Shown piece by piece: positions 1 to 10,888 of a DNA stretch of 64,000 bases. Both the position numbers and the translations under genes were made by a program. Source of the stretch: Paramecium octaurelia (Eukaryota > Ciliophora > Oligohymenophorea > Peniculida > Parameciidae); NCBI GenBank assembly GCA_905182995.1, contig CAJJDP010000031.1, forward strand, positions 537,829-601,828, read 5' to 3'. Numbering within the stretch: position 1 is the first letter of the stretch; each line of letters starts with the position of its first letter. The notes beneath the pieces were generated by a model. The model made no database searches, was not told the DNA's origin, and saw nothing but the letters and a program-made list of their open reading frames with translations.

Positions 1-34
1 TCAAAGTGTTTAAACTTTAAAACAAATAACCAAA

Positions 35-562
35 ATGCTGGACCTAGATTAACTTGAGGCATCAGGAAAACTTTTCGATTGTGAAAGTTCTCCTCCTCCT
101 CCTCTACCAAAACAAATTACATAAAAGCCAAAAAAGCATATGTCCAAGCAATAGAAAAAAAGAAAGAATAAAATTACACAATACACTGCAAAAAGACAAA
201 TTCCATGCATCAAATAAGTTCAAATAAATAAAAACAGGTAGCAGCAAGTATTCCAACAGTCCAGTGTCAAAGTCAGATTAATCAGAGTTTATGAGAGAAA
301 TGAAGATCAATGTAAGTAACATTTATATTTGATAATAGTTTTGAAACTCTATGAAAAGCTAAAACTTAATTTTCCATAGGCAAATGATGAAGATGTGGTC
401 ATAATACTCAATAATTGCAATAAAGATTATTAAAAAGCTGAGTCCTTTATACAACAAAGTGGTTGCTCTATCTCATACTACCTTAATTGTATTATCTTAA
501 TCTATATATAAATAGCCTAAAAGGATCAACAAATTGATGAAACTACTACTGATGGAAAATGA
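35..562 (+). CDS. CUE-domain protein, 157 aa, two introns
   Basis: With TAA/TAG as Gln and introns 312-338 and 489-515 (27 nt each, both GTA...TAG) the frame runs from ATG 35 to TGA 560-562. The N-terminal half is basic and Gln/Lys-rich with a run of four or five prolines encoded by a CTC repeat. Residues about 92-132 look like a CUE ubiquitin-binding helical bundle: LYEKLKLNFPQANDEDVVII followed by a second helix ending in AESFIQQSG. CUE domains bind monoubiquitin; the client is unknown. The start is the first ATG in the window, so an upstream exon cannot be excluded. The domain call rests on the FP motif and helix spacing only. Confidence 0.6.
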
Positions 563-1035
563 AATTTAATATCAATATATATATTAATTAAAGATCATAA
601 ATTAAGGTAATAATACATTTAAATGAAAAGTTCTAAAAGTTGTTAATCACTTACAAACCTTATCTCATTATTTACAGTCTAAATACAATTTCAATAATAT
701 TGATCAAATAAATTATTAAAGAACAAAAAAGATCTCTTCTCTTTATTGAATAAGTATTAAAATTTGTATGATTTTGCAATCATTTAATCATATTACCAAT
801 GCATTTGTTGAGATCAAAATCTAAAATTCTTACCACACTCTTATCAAAGATTTAAACATTAATTTTAAATCAAGATTAATCTCTATTTATTTCAATATTT
901 GACAAATATATTTGTTAATTAATCACAACTTATGTCAAATTGGCAGCTTATTTTAAATATTAATATATTACAGTTTATATAGATACTGATCTATGAATTC
1001 AACATAAAATTAAGCAAATATTATTTATTAAATTC
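563..1035. other. AT-rich intergenic stretch
   Basis: No frame here gives a recognisable protein. Short TGA-free frames exist (one begins with ATG 623) but stop after about 30 codons. It probably holds the 3' end of the CUE gene and the promoter of the next gene. Confidence 0.5.
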
Positions 1036-2640
1036 ATGATTTTAACTAAATTGAAATCTCTCAACTTCTGGTACATAAACAGAAATTGGACTGTGAAGAA
1101 CTAAATATTAATGGTATCGTTTATAATATGGACAATAATTTTTACAATTCTGATAGTAACGATCTCGCAAACTCAAAATTACATTTAAGATAATCTAAAA
1201 TCAATATCAAACGAAATATTTATAAAGCAAACTTCATAATAGCTTGACAACATCTGGATTTATAAGCAAAGCATGGAAAGAATGTTTTAATTTACTTAAA
1301 GGTAGATTTATTCGACAAGAAGAATATATTAATACTTTGACCTTTTAGAACATAATTCTTAGGAAGACTTACACTTTGAAAATCCTCATATGTGCTTAAA
1401 TAATTAAAAGGAAGTTGATTCTTTCTGTTTTAAATTTTCTACAACTTGTGGAATATTTGGAGTTCCCATGAACGATTAGTTAACATAGGAAGCCGATAGT
1501 ATAATTGCCCTGACATTTATACTAACTTCATTTCGAATTGCTTTAGATCACACAAATTCTGCTCCTCTCTATTATTTTCTTGATAACGAATCACTATTCT
1601 ATTGTATCACCACAGGAATACCATTTCCCACAAGCTTCATACCTAATAAAAGACCTTACTACATTGAGTTTAAATAAAAAACATCAAATGATTCTAGCGT
1701 AGATAATGTGTATTTTGCAAGTCCTTACTAGGTAGTATCAGGCAAGATTAGAATACCTATGATGATCTCCTTAGTTGATTATAAAGATCAAATTGTAGGG
1801 ATGGTTGCTAAAGACATTGATTTTGGATATGCGTCTGTGGCATCGAATTCTAACAAAAATACTACACTTTATGTAATTGATAATGAAGGCAAAATATTTT
1901 ACTCACTTCTTTATAATTAAGTGAATTTATCAGTTTACTACTTCAATGACTCCGAAATCACTGGCTTTAACACAAATGATTTTATATAAATAATGAACAA
2001 CCATAATGGACGACCCTTTCAAAATAATTGCCTAAATTAATAAAGTGCTACAATCCTCTGCAGATATAATTCAAAGGTGAAGGATAACTTAATAATAAAG
2101 TCAACCTAATTAGCCAATTCTCCACTTATTTTAATTGTCCTCATTGAAACCAATACAGTTTAATAATAGAGTGAAGATCATTTTAATTTATAAAAGGAGC
2201 TGCAATAAGAAGCAGTCCAAGAAATGATAATAATCATTGCTTTTATGCCTATCGCAATCATTCTAATATCATAAACAATAATTCATTTAGTACTAAAATA
2301 ATTGAATATACTCATCAATCTTGTTAAACAAAATGTGTACCAAAATAAAAGAGAGTACTATTTTTCATTTCTCAAAAAAGATAGCTTTTTTCAATCAGAA
2401 TCTGTTTCTGCCTTGATTATTGCATCTACAAAACTATTTAATTGTATAATTGGTGCTTATAAAACCGATGAATGCATAAAATAAGAAATCATTAAATATC
2501 CCAAATTCCTACGCTCTCATTTAAGAATGAAAGAACGCCTAACCTCTACGATAAGGTTTTTTAATGATTAATTCAGAGACAAAGTAAATTATAAAGGATT
2601 TGAATTCAGATCACTAATATCTATTTGCAACTTATTTTGA
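1036..2640 (+). CDS. Cache-domain transmembrane sensor-like protein, 534 aa
   Basis: One uninterrupted frame from ATG 1036 to TGA 2638-2640. Residues about 26-44 form a first membrane span (VSFIIWTIIFTILIVTIS). A large predicted extracellular region of about 350 residues follows, and it carries the RPYY motif (about residue 206), close to the R-x-WY signature of double-Cache sensor domains. A second span (MIIIIAFMPIAIILISQTII) lies near residue 397, followed by a cytosolic tail of about 115 residues. Cache domains bind small ligands outside the cell and pass the signal inward. No cyclase or kinase domain is seen after the second span, so output is unknown. ATG 1111 is an alternative start. 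The same frame after the stop still encodes a hydrophobic stretch, so the gene may be 3'-truncated. Confidence 0.65.
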
Positions 2641-3364
2641 TTAATCTTTTTTATATATGCTCTTATATTTTTAATTATTAATTAAACTAAATAAATATTT
2701 GTATTACTTTTTTATCAGCGCCTTATGATTGAAGGTGGCAAAATTAAAATCAATAAATTGATCAGAAATATATGATTCAATAATTATTTATGCTTTCTTT
2801 TATAGATTCCACTTCAAATAAATAGTTGTGATAAATATAATATCGTTTGTAAATCGATTACCATTCCCTTTTAATGTTTATAATCAGTCACCAAAAGTAA
2901 TTTGATTCTTCCACAATATCAATTTAAATTCTAATACTATTTCAGAATTGACAATTTTCTAAAACAAGAAAAAAAATAATGTTCTACTTTGTTCTAAATG
3001 ATTTACATCATTAAGATCATTAGAATATTTAGATGTTCTGATCTAAAAAAAAAGAAAAAGCAGACGAAATGATGATTTTAAAGCTGTTCTTCACAAGTTC
3101 ATAATTCTAATTAATTGAACTCACCAATTTCATGATTACGTGAATGTATGTGATATATAGGAGATTGATGGATAGCTCACATTTTTAAGATTTATGGACT
3201 CACTTCTACATATACTTAATATGAAGTAATGGTTAAAATTTAAAGGCTTCTGTTATTATGTAAATGGGAACATAAATATTTCTTTGAAAAGATTTTCACA
3301 ATAAGGGGATTTTAATTATTTAATATGAGTTTAAATTAAATAAAAATTCTTAACAATTTAATTA
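2641..3364. other. Stretch without a clear gene; possible remnant of the Cache gene 3' end
   Basis: In the frame of the upstream gene the segment continues with a hydrophobic run (LIFFIYALIFLIIN) and a basic stretch, with TGA at 2638 and 2773 and again at 3070. This could be decayed coding sequence, but in a one-stop code such open stretches are also common by chance. No other gene is seen. Confidence 0.3.
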
Positions 3365-4566
3365 ATGATTAAGACAGTCTATGTTAACATACCTTCGTAT
3401 ATCGAAGACTCAAATTATAGATACAAGATGCCAAAACCTTAACTTAAGATTGAAGGTAGAGGAAATGGTATCAAGACCAACATAATGAATTTGCATGAGA
3501 TAGCGAAGGCTTTAAATTGTCATGATCAATGTTTTGACATTTATTTAACTTAGATCCTTTGAAATATTTGGGTTTCGAGTTTGGTTCTTAAACTTCATAT
3601 AAATTTAAAAATGACAACGATGTGACTTGTATTATAAATGGCGCCTTTTAGGACGATTAAATAAGAAAATAATTGGATAAATTCATCGAGAAATACATTC
3701 TTTGTTAAAAATGTAGATATCCTGAAATGTATATGAAAATCAAGGGAGGCAAAATTATTTATGGGCAGTGCGATTCTTGCGGACATGTTAGTGATTTGGA
3801 TAACGCTCATAGATTAGCAAGTTATATCTTAAAGAATCCTCCTGGAAATCAATCAATAAAAAGTGGTTAGGACGAAGTTTAGATGATCAACAGTGAAGGA
3901 TAGACTGGAAGTAAGGAGGATAAGTAAAAAAAGAAGAAGGTATTGGCAGCTGAAGTAGGATTGGATTCTGAATTATTGGAAGCCTTTTTGGTTCAACTGA
4001 GAGACACTTACAACAGATTGGTTGTCAATGACAAAATAGATAACGATGTTGCTGACATGATGTTAACATAAGATATCAAAAAGTTCAATTTGGATAGACA
4101 TCTCAAAGATAGAGTTTGCTATTTGATTTTTTAGAGTATGTTTGACGAGAATCCTACTAAAGCCTTCGAAAGAAATTATGAATTATTAACAACATACTTT
4201 AATGATCTTGATCCTTAATTGGCTTCGTGTCATATTATTTTGAATATCCAATATTTGATGAAGAAACGAAATATTGATGATAAATATTTCGGAACAGTCT
4301 TAAAAGGATTTTACGATTATTCTTATATCGATGAACAATATTTGATTAAATGGTTTGAAAATTCTGATGAGTGGTAGAAAGAAGCAAAAGAGGATTTTTT
4401 ATTTAATGAACAACTAGACAATCATTATAGACAATTGAGTGAACCCATGATCAATTGGATGAAGTACAATATATATAATTAATCATTATTTAGATCCTAG
4501 GCTGGATAGGAGGAAGAATATTATGAAGAAGAAGCCGAAGGTGAACAAGGAGATGTATAATAATGA
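3365..4566 (+). CDS. eIF5: Translation initiation factor eIF5, 392 aa
   Basis: eIF5 is the GTPase-activating protein for eIF2 in the 43S pre-initiation complex. The frame starts MIKTVYVNIP and reaches the family signature YRYKMPKPQLKIEGRGNGIK, which carries the region of the GAP arginine. A 23-nt intron (3531-3553) must be removed to give ALNCHDQYPLKYLGFEFGSQ, which matches the eIF5 family across the junction. A C2-C2 zinc ribbon follows: C106-x2-C109-x18-C128-x2-C131. A lysine-rich linker then leads to a C-terminal W2/HEAT domain (about 210-370) and an acidic, Gln-containing tail. The end is TAA TAA TGA, the two TAA codons read as Gln. From base 3496 on, the sequence is repeated after the N at 4865; this is the complete copy. 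Confidence 0.95.
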
Positions 4567-4762
4567 CACATCAACGATGTTCATTTATTATTGTATAAAA
4601 ATCATAATAAACTCCATTTAATTTCAAATTTATATCTTTTGTTTCATGGTTTAGTACTTCTTTGAATTGCACTGACTTATATACAAGTTTTACAATATAT
4701 AATATTCTTAATGCATATATATATAATTATATTAATAATTAGTAAATTCTTAATCTAAAATT

Positions 4763-4770
4763 AAAAAAAA
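4763..4770 (-). terminator. Pol III T-run terminator of tRNA-Phe
   Basis: On the minus strand eight T residues follow immediately after the 3' end of the tRNA, the usual RNA polymerase III stop signal. The copy at 6133-6140 is the same site repeated. Confidence 0.75.
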
Positions 4771-4843
4771 TGGGAACAATGGGGATCGAACCCATGACAT
4801 TAAGATCTTCAGTCTTACGCTCTCCCAACTGAGCTATACTCCC
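4771..4843 (-). tRNA. tRNA-Phe (GAA)
   Basis: The minus strand folds as a 73-nt tRNA. The acceptor stem pairs GGGAGTA with TGTTCCC, with discriminator base A. The A box (TAGCTCAGTTGGGA) and B box (GGTTCGATCC) are canonical. The anticodon stem TAAGA/TCTTA holds the loop CTGAAGA, so the anticodon is GAA (Phe). No intron is present and CCA is not encoded. It lies downstream of and opposite to eIF5. Confidence 0.95.
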
Positions 4844-4865
4844 AAAGTTAATAGTTATCCAGCTN

Positions 4866-5936
4866 TGAGATAGCGAAGGCTTTAAATTGTCATGATCAAT
4901 GTTTTGACATTTATTTAACTTAGATCCTTTGAAATATTTGGGTTTCGAGTTTGGTTCTTAAACTTCATATAAATTTAAAAATGACAACGATGTGACTTGT
5001 ATTATAAATGGCGCCTTTTAGGACGATTAAATAAGAAAATAATTGGATAAATTCATCGAGAAATACATTCTTTGTTAAAAATGTAGATATCCTGAAATGT
5101 ATATGAAAATCAAGGGAGGCAAAATTATTTATGGGCAGTGCGATTCTTGCGGACATGTTAGTGATTTGGATAACGCTCATAGATTAGCAAGTTATATCTT
5201 AAAGAATCCTCCTGGAAATCAATCAATAAAAAGTGGTTAGGACGAAGTTTAGATGATCAACAGTGAAGGATAGACTGGAAGTAAGGAGGATAAGTAAAAA
5301 AAGAAGAAGGTATTGGCAGCTGAAGTAGGATTGGATTCTGAATTATTGGAAGCCTTTTTGGTTCAACTGAGAGACACTTACAACAGATTGGTTGTCAATG
5401 ACAAAATAGATAACGATGTTGCTGACATGATGTTAACATAAGATATCAAAAAGTTCAATTTGGATAGACATCTCAAAGATAGAGTTTGCTATTTGATTTT
5501 TTAGAGTATGTTTGACGAGAATCCTACTAAAGCCTTCGAAAGAAATTATGAATTATTAACAACATACTTTAATGATCTTGATCCTTAATTGGCTTCGTGT
5601 CATATTATTTTGAATATCCAATATTTGATGAAGAAACGAAATATTGATGATAAATATTTCGGAACAGTCTTAAAAGGATTTTACGATTATTCTTATATCG
5701 ATGAACAATATTTGATTAAATGGTTTGAAAATTCTGATGAGTGGTAGAAAGAAGCAAAAGAGGATTTTTTATTTAATGAACAACTAGACAATCATTATAG
5801 ACAATTGAGTGAACCCATGATCAATTGGATGAAGTACAATATATATAATTAATCATTATTTAGATCCTAGGCTGGATAGGAGGAAGAATATTATGAAGAA
5901 GAAGCCGAAGGTGAACAAGGAGATGTATAATAATGA
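4866..5936 (+). pseudogene. Partial second copy of eIF5 (probable assembly duplicate)
   Basis: It carries eIF5 from about residue 45 to the stop, including the 23-nt intron at 4901-4923. The first residues are missing because the copy begins at the N. No change relative to the first copy was seen. Do not count as a second gene. Confidence 0.85.
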
Positions 5937-6140
5937 CACATCAACGATGTTCATTTATTATTGTATAAAAATCATAATAAACTCCATTTAATTTCAAATT
6001 TATATCTTTTGTTTCATGGTTTAGTACTTCTTTGAATTGCACTGACTTATATACAAGTTTTACAATATATAATATTCTTAATGCATATATATATAATTAT
6101 ATTAATAATTAGTAAATTCTTAATCTAAAATTAAAAAAAA

Positions 6141-6213
6141 TGGGAACAATGGGGATCGAACCCATGACATTAAGATCTTCAGTCTTACGCTCTCCCAACT
6201 GAGCTATACTCCC
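6141..6213 (-). tRNA. tRNA-Phe (GAA), repeated copy
   Basis: Identical to 4771-4843 at offset 1370, including the T8 terminator at 6133-6140. It lies in the second copy of the duplicated segment and is most likely the same gene represented twice. Confidence 0.9.
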
Positions 6214-6234
6214 AAAGTTAATAGTTATCCAGCT

Positions 6235-6773
6235 TTTCTCTTAATGAAGTAGCCAAATATAATTATTTAAATTATTCTTTGATTATAAATATAAATCCTT
6301 CTATTTTATAAATCTCTGTAATAAAGTTTAAATCAAACTAAAGATTAACACAATCATAAGATGCTTTTAAAGCGATCTATCTAAATAAATAAGTTTGTTT
6401 AATAGCATTTGAAAAATACAATTCACTAATTTTATTCAATCAATCTTTATAGATTATTTACTGTGATCTTTTAATATAGTATTACTGAGTTTTGAGTTGC
6501 TTTTTTTTGATTATTATTATTGCTTTAGACTTTCATCAAATGAATCACCATAAAAACAATTTGGGCTCCAAATTTATGGTTATGAATGCTTATGCATTTC
6601 ACTAACTAATATGTAATTTATACCTGAAACCTAAGATTTACGATGGGTGATCATCAAAGAATCCAGGTGAATACTTATTAGGTACAAAGATTTTTAAAGC
6701 TTAGAGTCTGTTTTATTAATTCACTTTTTTTTGCAAACCAGTCTAAGAATCCAATAGTATTTTATATCTTTAT
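6235..6773. other. Stretch without an assigned gene
   Basis: The minus strand around 6600-6700 contains a coding-like fragment (KIFVPNKYSPGFFDDHPSQI), which may be a 3' exon or relic of the gene at 6774-7270. I could not find an intron that joins them in frame. The rest looks intergenic. Confidence 0.35.
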
Positions 6774-7270
6774 TCAGATAGTTATGTATTGTATTGATTC
6801 CAATACTCCTAAGATTGCTTTTCTTTTTTACTTAATTTATCTTAAGGAATATCTCCAAAGCATCTTCCATCCAAAAGTTAGTTTTTTCCAGTCTTTACTA
6901 GAGAATAAGAACTCATCTTTACTATCTTTTAGACCCTTCTCTAAATTTCTTTGAGGAGCAATAATATGTCGTTTTAGATAATCATCTATCATTGGTTCCT
7001 TGCATAAAAATATATCTAAAGTCTTCCCTAAGGTTTGCCCTTACAATTTACTTTGTGAATTGAATACTAAACTTGATTACAAATAACACCTTTTCTTTCA
7101 ATGACCTTATATTTCTCTAATTATGCAATTTCTTTTTGTTTTTTTTTCTTCGTATCCCTGTAACTGGAAATAATTTCCTTTTTATGTTATTCATTTGAAG
7201 ATCTAAGTATCTCTTGTATCTCAGATATACGAAGAGGAGGCAAAGTGTACTTTTAATCTATTTGATTCAT
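6774..7270 (-). CDS. Hypothetical basic protein, 157 aa, one intron
   Basis: On the minus strand ATG 7268-7270 opens a frame, and a 23-nt intron (7067-7089, GTGTTA...TTTAG) is needed to join it to the second exon, which stops at TGA 6774-6776. The N-terminal part is a Lys/Glu-rich helix (residues 15-60), perhaps coiled coil. The C-terminal part contains an acidic-basic segment and a WKKLTFGWKMLWRYSLRQ stretch. I recognise no family. Further 3' exons are possible because a coding-like stretch lies just beyond the stop. The start is the first ATG after the upstream AT-rich gap. Confidence 0.5.
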
Positions 7271-8170
7271 TGATAACCTATAGTTGTTTTATTAAAAGAA
7301 TATGACAATATTATTATATATATTATATCGAAAGAGCACAAAAATATTTTAGTAATTCAGACAATTATGATTGTTTAACCGCATGGCAACAATACAAACA
7401 CATACTGATGAACAATTACCTAATTGATGTGCAAATATTATATTATAGAATAAATCAACGAAAAAGTGCCTCAAAGCAACCTCTGTTTGATTTGGCTCTT
7501 CAATATATTTTTAATGATGTCTATACAAAATAAGCTAATTGGATGTCAAATGAAGTGAATTATGAATTGATTTCCTCATCAAATAAGGATCACATTGATA
7601 AATTTTCAACATCTGATTAATTGGCAGGACAAGAATCCTATCATCTGTTTGTTTAGTGAAAAATCAATGAAATTCCTTGAGATTGGAATTATAAAACATT
7701 TGAGGACAAGATAAAGGTTGAAATATTATATTTAAATTAAACATGTTATCCACTTTTTCTAGAGAATTCTTAAGGTTGAAATGATTACTGCTAGTTGGTA
7801 CTTCAATTTAAGGAGATAGAAATTTATTGCAAGATTCAAATTAAGATAGCATAGCTTATGCTTGAAGATAATTATACTGATATTTAAAAAATAACTTCAA
7901 AAAATACATACTATATTTAAAAAGTGTCATTGTTGGTGATCATTGGCTTTAATGATTTTAACAATATTGCCTCCAAATTTTTCATTTGACTTAAGCCAGT
8001 TAAAACTTTTTAGATATTTTATATTAGATTATATAAAATATTATATTAAAAAGTATTTATTAATATAACAGTAACATAATAATACGTCAGAAAAGTAAGA
8101 ATTTATAAGTTCTGATTTAACGTATGAATTTTATAAATTGCATCTTCATATCCAAAAAATATATATTATA
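7271..8170. other. Gap with a possible decayed coding fragment
   Basis: The plus-strand frame from about 7306 to 7659 is free of TGA for 117 codons and has protein-like composition (for example NSDNYDCLTAWQQYKHILMN), but no good start. The same frame has TGA at 7657, 7678, 7777 and 7987. That TGA density is close to what non-coding AT-rich DNA would give. I treat it as a possible relic. The last 170 bases are probably the promoter of the carbonic anhydrase gene. Confidence 0.35.
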
Positions 8171-9120
8171 ATGCAAAATCAAGTTGTTTAAAAAGGAATA
8201 TCAGAAATCTAGAAGTACTCAAAGGCTCTGTTGGGAAACAAAAACTATGTGTCAAAGAAGCTAGCCCAAGATCCCGACTATTTCTCCAAGTTAGCAAAGG
8301 GCCAGAGTCCAAAATATCTGTTAATCGGATGTTCTGATTCTAGAGCTCCTCCAAATGAATTGACAGAGACAGATCCAGGAGAAATCTTCATCCATCGTAA
8401 CATAGCCAACGTGGTTAATATGACAGATTTGAACGTAAGTGTTTCCTCTTAGCCTTAGTTAAATTGCGTGGTCCAATATGCCGTGGAACATTTGAAAGTC
8501 CATAACATCATTATTATGGGTCATACATTCTGTGGTGGAGTAAAGGCAGCCATGAATTAGGACTCAGTAGGTGGTTTATTGGATCTGTGGCTCAATAATA
8601 TCAAACATGTGTATGAGAAGAATCAACATCTTGTGAATTAATTCTAGGATGAGAATGACAGAGTTGCATGTTTATCATGCTTAAATGTCAGAGAATAAGT
8701 GCTTAATATGTGGAAGAATCCAATTGTCTAGAAGTCTTGGCAAAATGGACATCGTATCTAATTTTCATTAATTTACTAGCTGTTATGATACATGGATGGT
8801 TATTCAGAGTCGAAACAGGCTTTATTGAAGAACTATAAATTGATGAGAGCATCCCTGAAAATTTGTCGAATGTGTTCAGGTTGCAATTCAAGAATGCTTA
8901 ACAAGCAACACAAAGTTAAAATCAAGATGATAAAGATGAGAAAAATGTGCCTCCTTCAAACAGTGAGAAATATCAGCAAATGCAAAACAAATTAGAAAAT
9001 GAATTCAGAAAGCTTTCACCTGACTCCTAAGATTCTAATCAAGAACCTTAGAAGGACGTGGTTAGCTAAATTTCTGGTCTTCTTTAAGATGACCCCAATT
9101 TTAAATAAGAAAATAAATGA
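8171..9120 (+). CDS. Beta-class carbonic anhydrase with polar C-terminal extension, 299 aa
   Basis: It interconverts CO2 and bicarbonate using zinc. Introns 8435-8458 (24 nt) and 8754-8779 (26 nt) restore the frame. The beta-CA zinc ligands are present: C54 in [10 protein letters not shown], then H110 and C113 in MGHTFCGG. The Asp-Arg dyad is D56/R58. The conserved [12 protein letters not shown] strand and the C-terminal [15 protein letters not shown] motif, which is only formed by splicing intron 2, confirm the family. After the catalytic domain (about 20-215) come about 80 Gln/Asn/Asp/Lys-rich residues with no known domain. Beta-CAs usually end soon after the HGW strand, so this tail is unusual. 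No targeting signal is evident, so it is probably cytosolic. The next gene starts 54 bp downstream on the same strand. Confidence 0.93.
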
Positions 9121-9174
9121 TTTATTATTATATATAAATTCATCAATAAAATTATAGTATAATAGAAATTGATT

Positions 9175-10833
9175 ATGAAAGCAGATAATTCTAAATGTTT
9201 TGGATGCAGTAAGAAGGAAGTAGAATACTTATAGATCGAGGACACGTAATCAAGTTATGCTTTGTGTGACACTTGCTATAAAGATAAAAAAGAAAATATT
9301 AAATCAAAATATTTAACAAAAGATAGCTTCCTTAAAAGGTATGAGGAAAAACTTAAGAAAGGGTTCCCTAATTATTTTAAGATGCTCTAATTTAAGTAGA
9401 ATATTGATAAACTAAAATTATGGGAAAAATAAATTCATCTGGAAGATGCTTTAGTATTTATTAAAAATAAAAACTACACCTAATAGAACTTCTAACTTTT
9501 GGGAACCTTTTTTTAGAAGAAGGGAAGAAATATGGATAAGGTGGCTAACTAGTTATTAAATTTCTTGAATGCCAATAAGTTCGATATATCAAATCCTATT
9601 CAATTTACGGAACAAAACAAAAACGACAAATTTAAAGATAGATTCTATAAGTATTTGTAGGAGATCATTTAAAAATAATAATTCTAGGATATAATAAAAT
9701 ATATTGACGCTGAGATTGAAAATAAATTATCTAAAATTCCTCAAGAATTTTAAAAAGTGGGAAATGAATTTAAGGATGAAGCTGATGAGTAAGAGCAAAA
9801 TAAATATTTTGGTTATATAAACCTTTATGATTTCAAAAATGGGAAAGGTATTTTTAAAAGAAAAGATATAATTTATTATGGAATTTTTGAGTGTGATATT
9901 TTTAAATATGGAGTAAAGTTTGAATAGATCTCATAAGATGAGGGTCAGTTCTTCTTTGGATAATTTGTTAGGGAAGAAATTCAAGGGTTTGGCAAGATGC
10001 TAGCATATCAACTTGACAATTAAATTATGTATTAAGAGTATGAGGGAAATTTTGAGAATGGATTGAGACATGGAAAAGGAAAGTTTACATGGAAACAAAA
10101 TAATAAAACCTTAATATATGAGGGAGATTGGTAAAAAAACTTATAACATGGGGAAGGCAATATTACTAATTTAAGTAGTAGTAAGAATGTTCAATATGAA
10201 GAAGGGAAATTAAAAAAAGATTAATTATTTCAAACATTTGGTTAATAAATGATGGGTTTCTAACCAAATTTTCAAAGCTTTGATCAGTCCTAAGCCCTAA
10301 AAAGTCAAAAAATATCACCTTAAATTGGAACTCCTTTTCAAAATCCCGCTTTATCTAATGGCTTGAATCAAATTCAAACTACTTAACCAGTTCCTGGAAA
10401 TATTAATAAGATTCAAAGTATACAATAATAAAATTAAAGACTATCAACATTTCAAGTGGCAAACTTAATTGACTCAAACAGGTAAATACAGTAATTTAAT
10501 ACAGAAACTATTAAATTCTAAACACCGAATTTTTCAATTGGTACCTAAATTCAATAATAATAAATATCAAGCGATTCAACAAAATAAATGCAGTAATTTA
10601 GCTCAGAAATTAAATTTAATAAAAAAAATATGTAGACTACTATTTAACCCAATTAATAATCCGTTGATCAGCAAAATTTTAAAAGTCCTTGTACATTATA
10701 GATTGATGCTTTCAGAGCTTAAACATAAACATTTCAATGTAATCCCCACACTCAAGCTGCGAAAAATTATGATATCACTGTAAAACAAAACATCGGTGGA
10801 ATATCAAATCGATAAACTATGAGTTATAAATGA
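9175..10833 (+). CDS. Zinc-binding MORN-repeat protein, 552 aa
   Basis: A single exon from ATG 9175 to TGA 10831-10833. Residues 7-37 hold two CxxC pairs (CFGC and CDTC), a B-box or RING-like zinc site. A helical Lys/Glu/Gln-rich region (40-200) follows. About residues 215-350 contain MORN-type units such as YEGNFENGLRHGKGKFTW and IYEGDWQKNLQHGEGN. The final 200 residues are Gln/Asn/Ser-rich and low complexity. MORN repeats often bind lipids or scaffold cortical proteins in alveolates. The precise role is unknown. It lies 55 bp from the convergent kinase gene. Confidence 0.85.
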
Positions 10834-10888
10834 TATTTTAACAGTCGAGAGGAATATATTGTCATAGATTAATTTAATTATAAAAATT

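Larger units (their letters stand above)
3496..4864. repeat. Duplicated segment 1, first copy (1369 bp)
   Basis: This segment covers most of eIF5 and the tRNA-Phe, and is repeated as 4866-6234 at an offset of 1370. It ends exactly at the single N (4865). The second copy continues into unique sequence, whereas the first has unique sequence only on its left, as expected of two overlapping contigs joined end to end. Confidence 0.9.
4866..6234. repeat. Duplicated segment 1, second copy after the N at 4865
   Basis: Exact repeat of 3496-4864 as far as I compared it. It starts inside eIF5 directly after the single N at 4865 and runs on into unique DNA after 6234. Best explained as overlapping contig ends. 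Confidence 0.9.

Noticed and set aside
3595..3810. Minus-strand 71-codon ORF inside eIF5
   Set aside because: Antisense to the conserved eIF5 zinc-ribbon region; shadow.
7303..7989. A gene using TGA as tryptophan
   Set aside because: If TGA is allowed as sense there are no stops in any frame, so continuity proves nothing. The TGA density matches non-coding AT-rich DNA, and all recognised genes here end with TGA.
10469..10783. Plus-strand 104-codon standard-code ORF
   Set aside because: Other frame of the Gln/Asn-rich tail of the MORN gene at 9175-10833.
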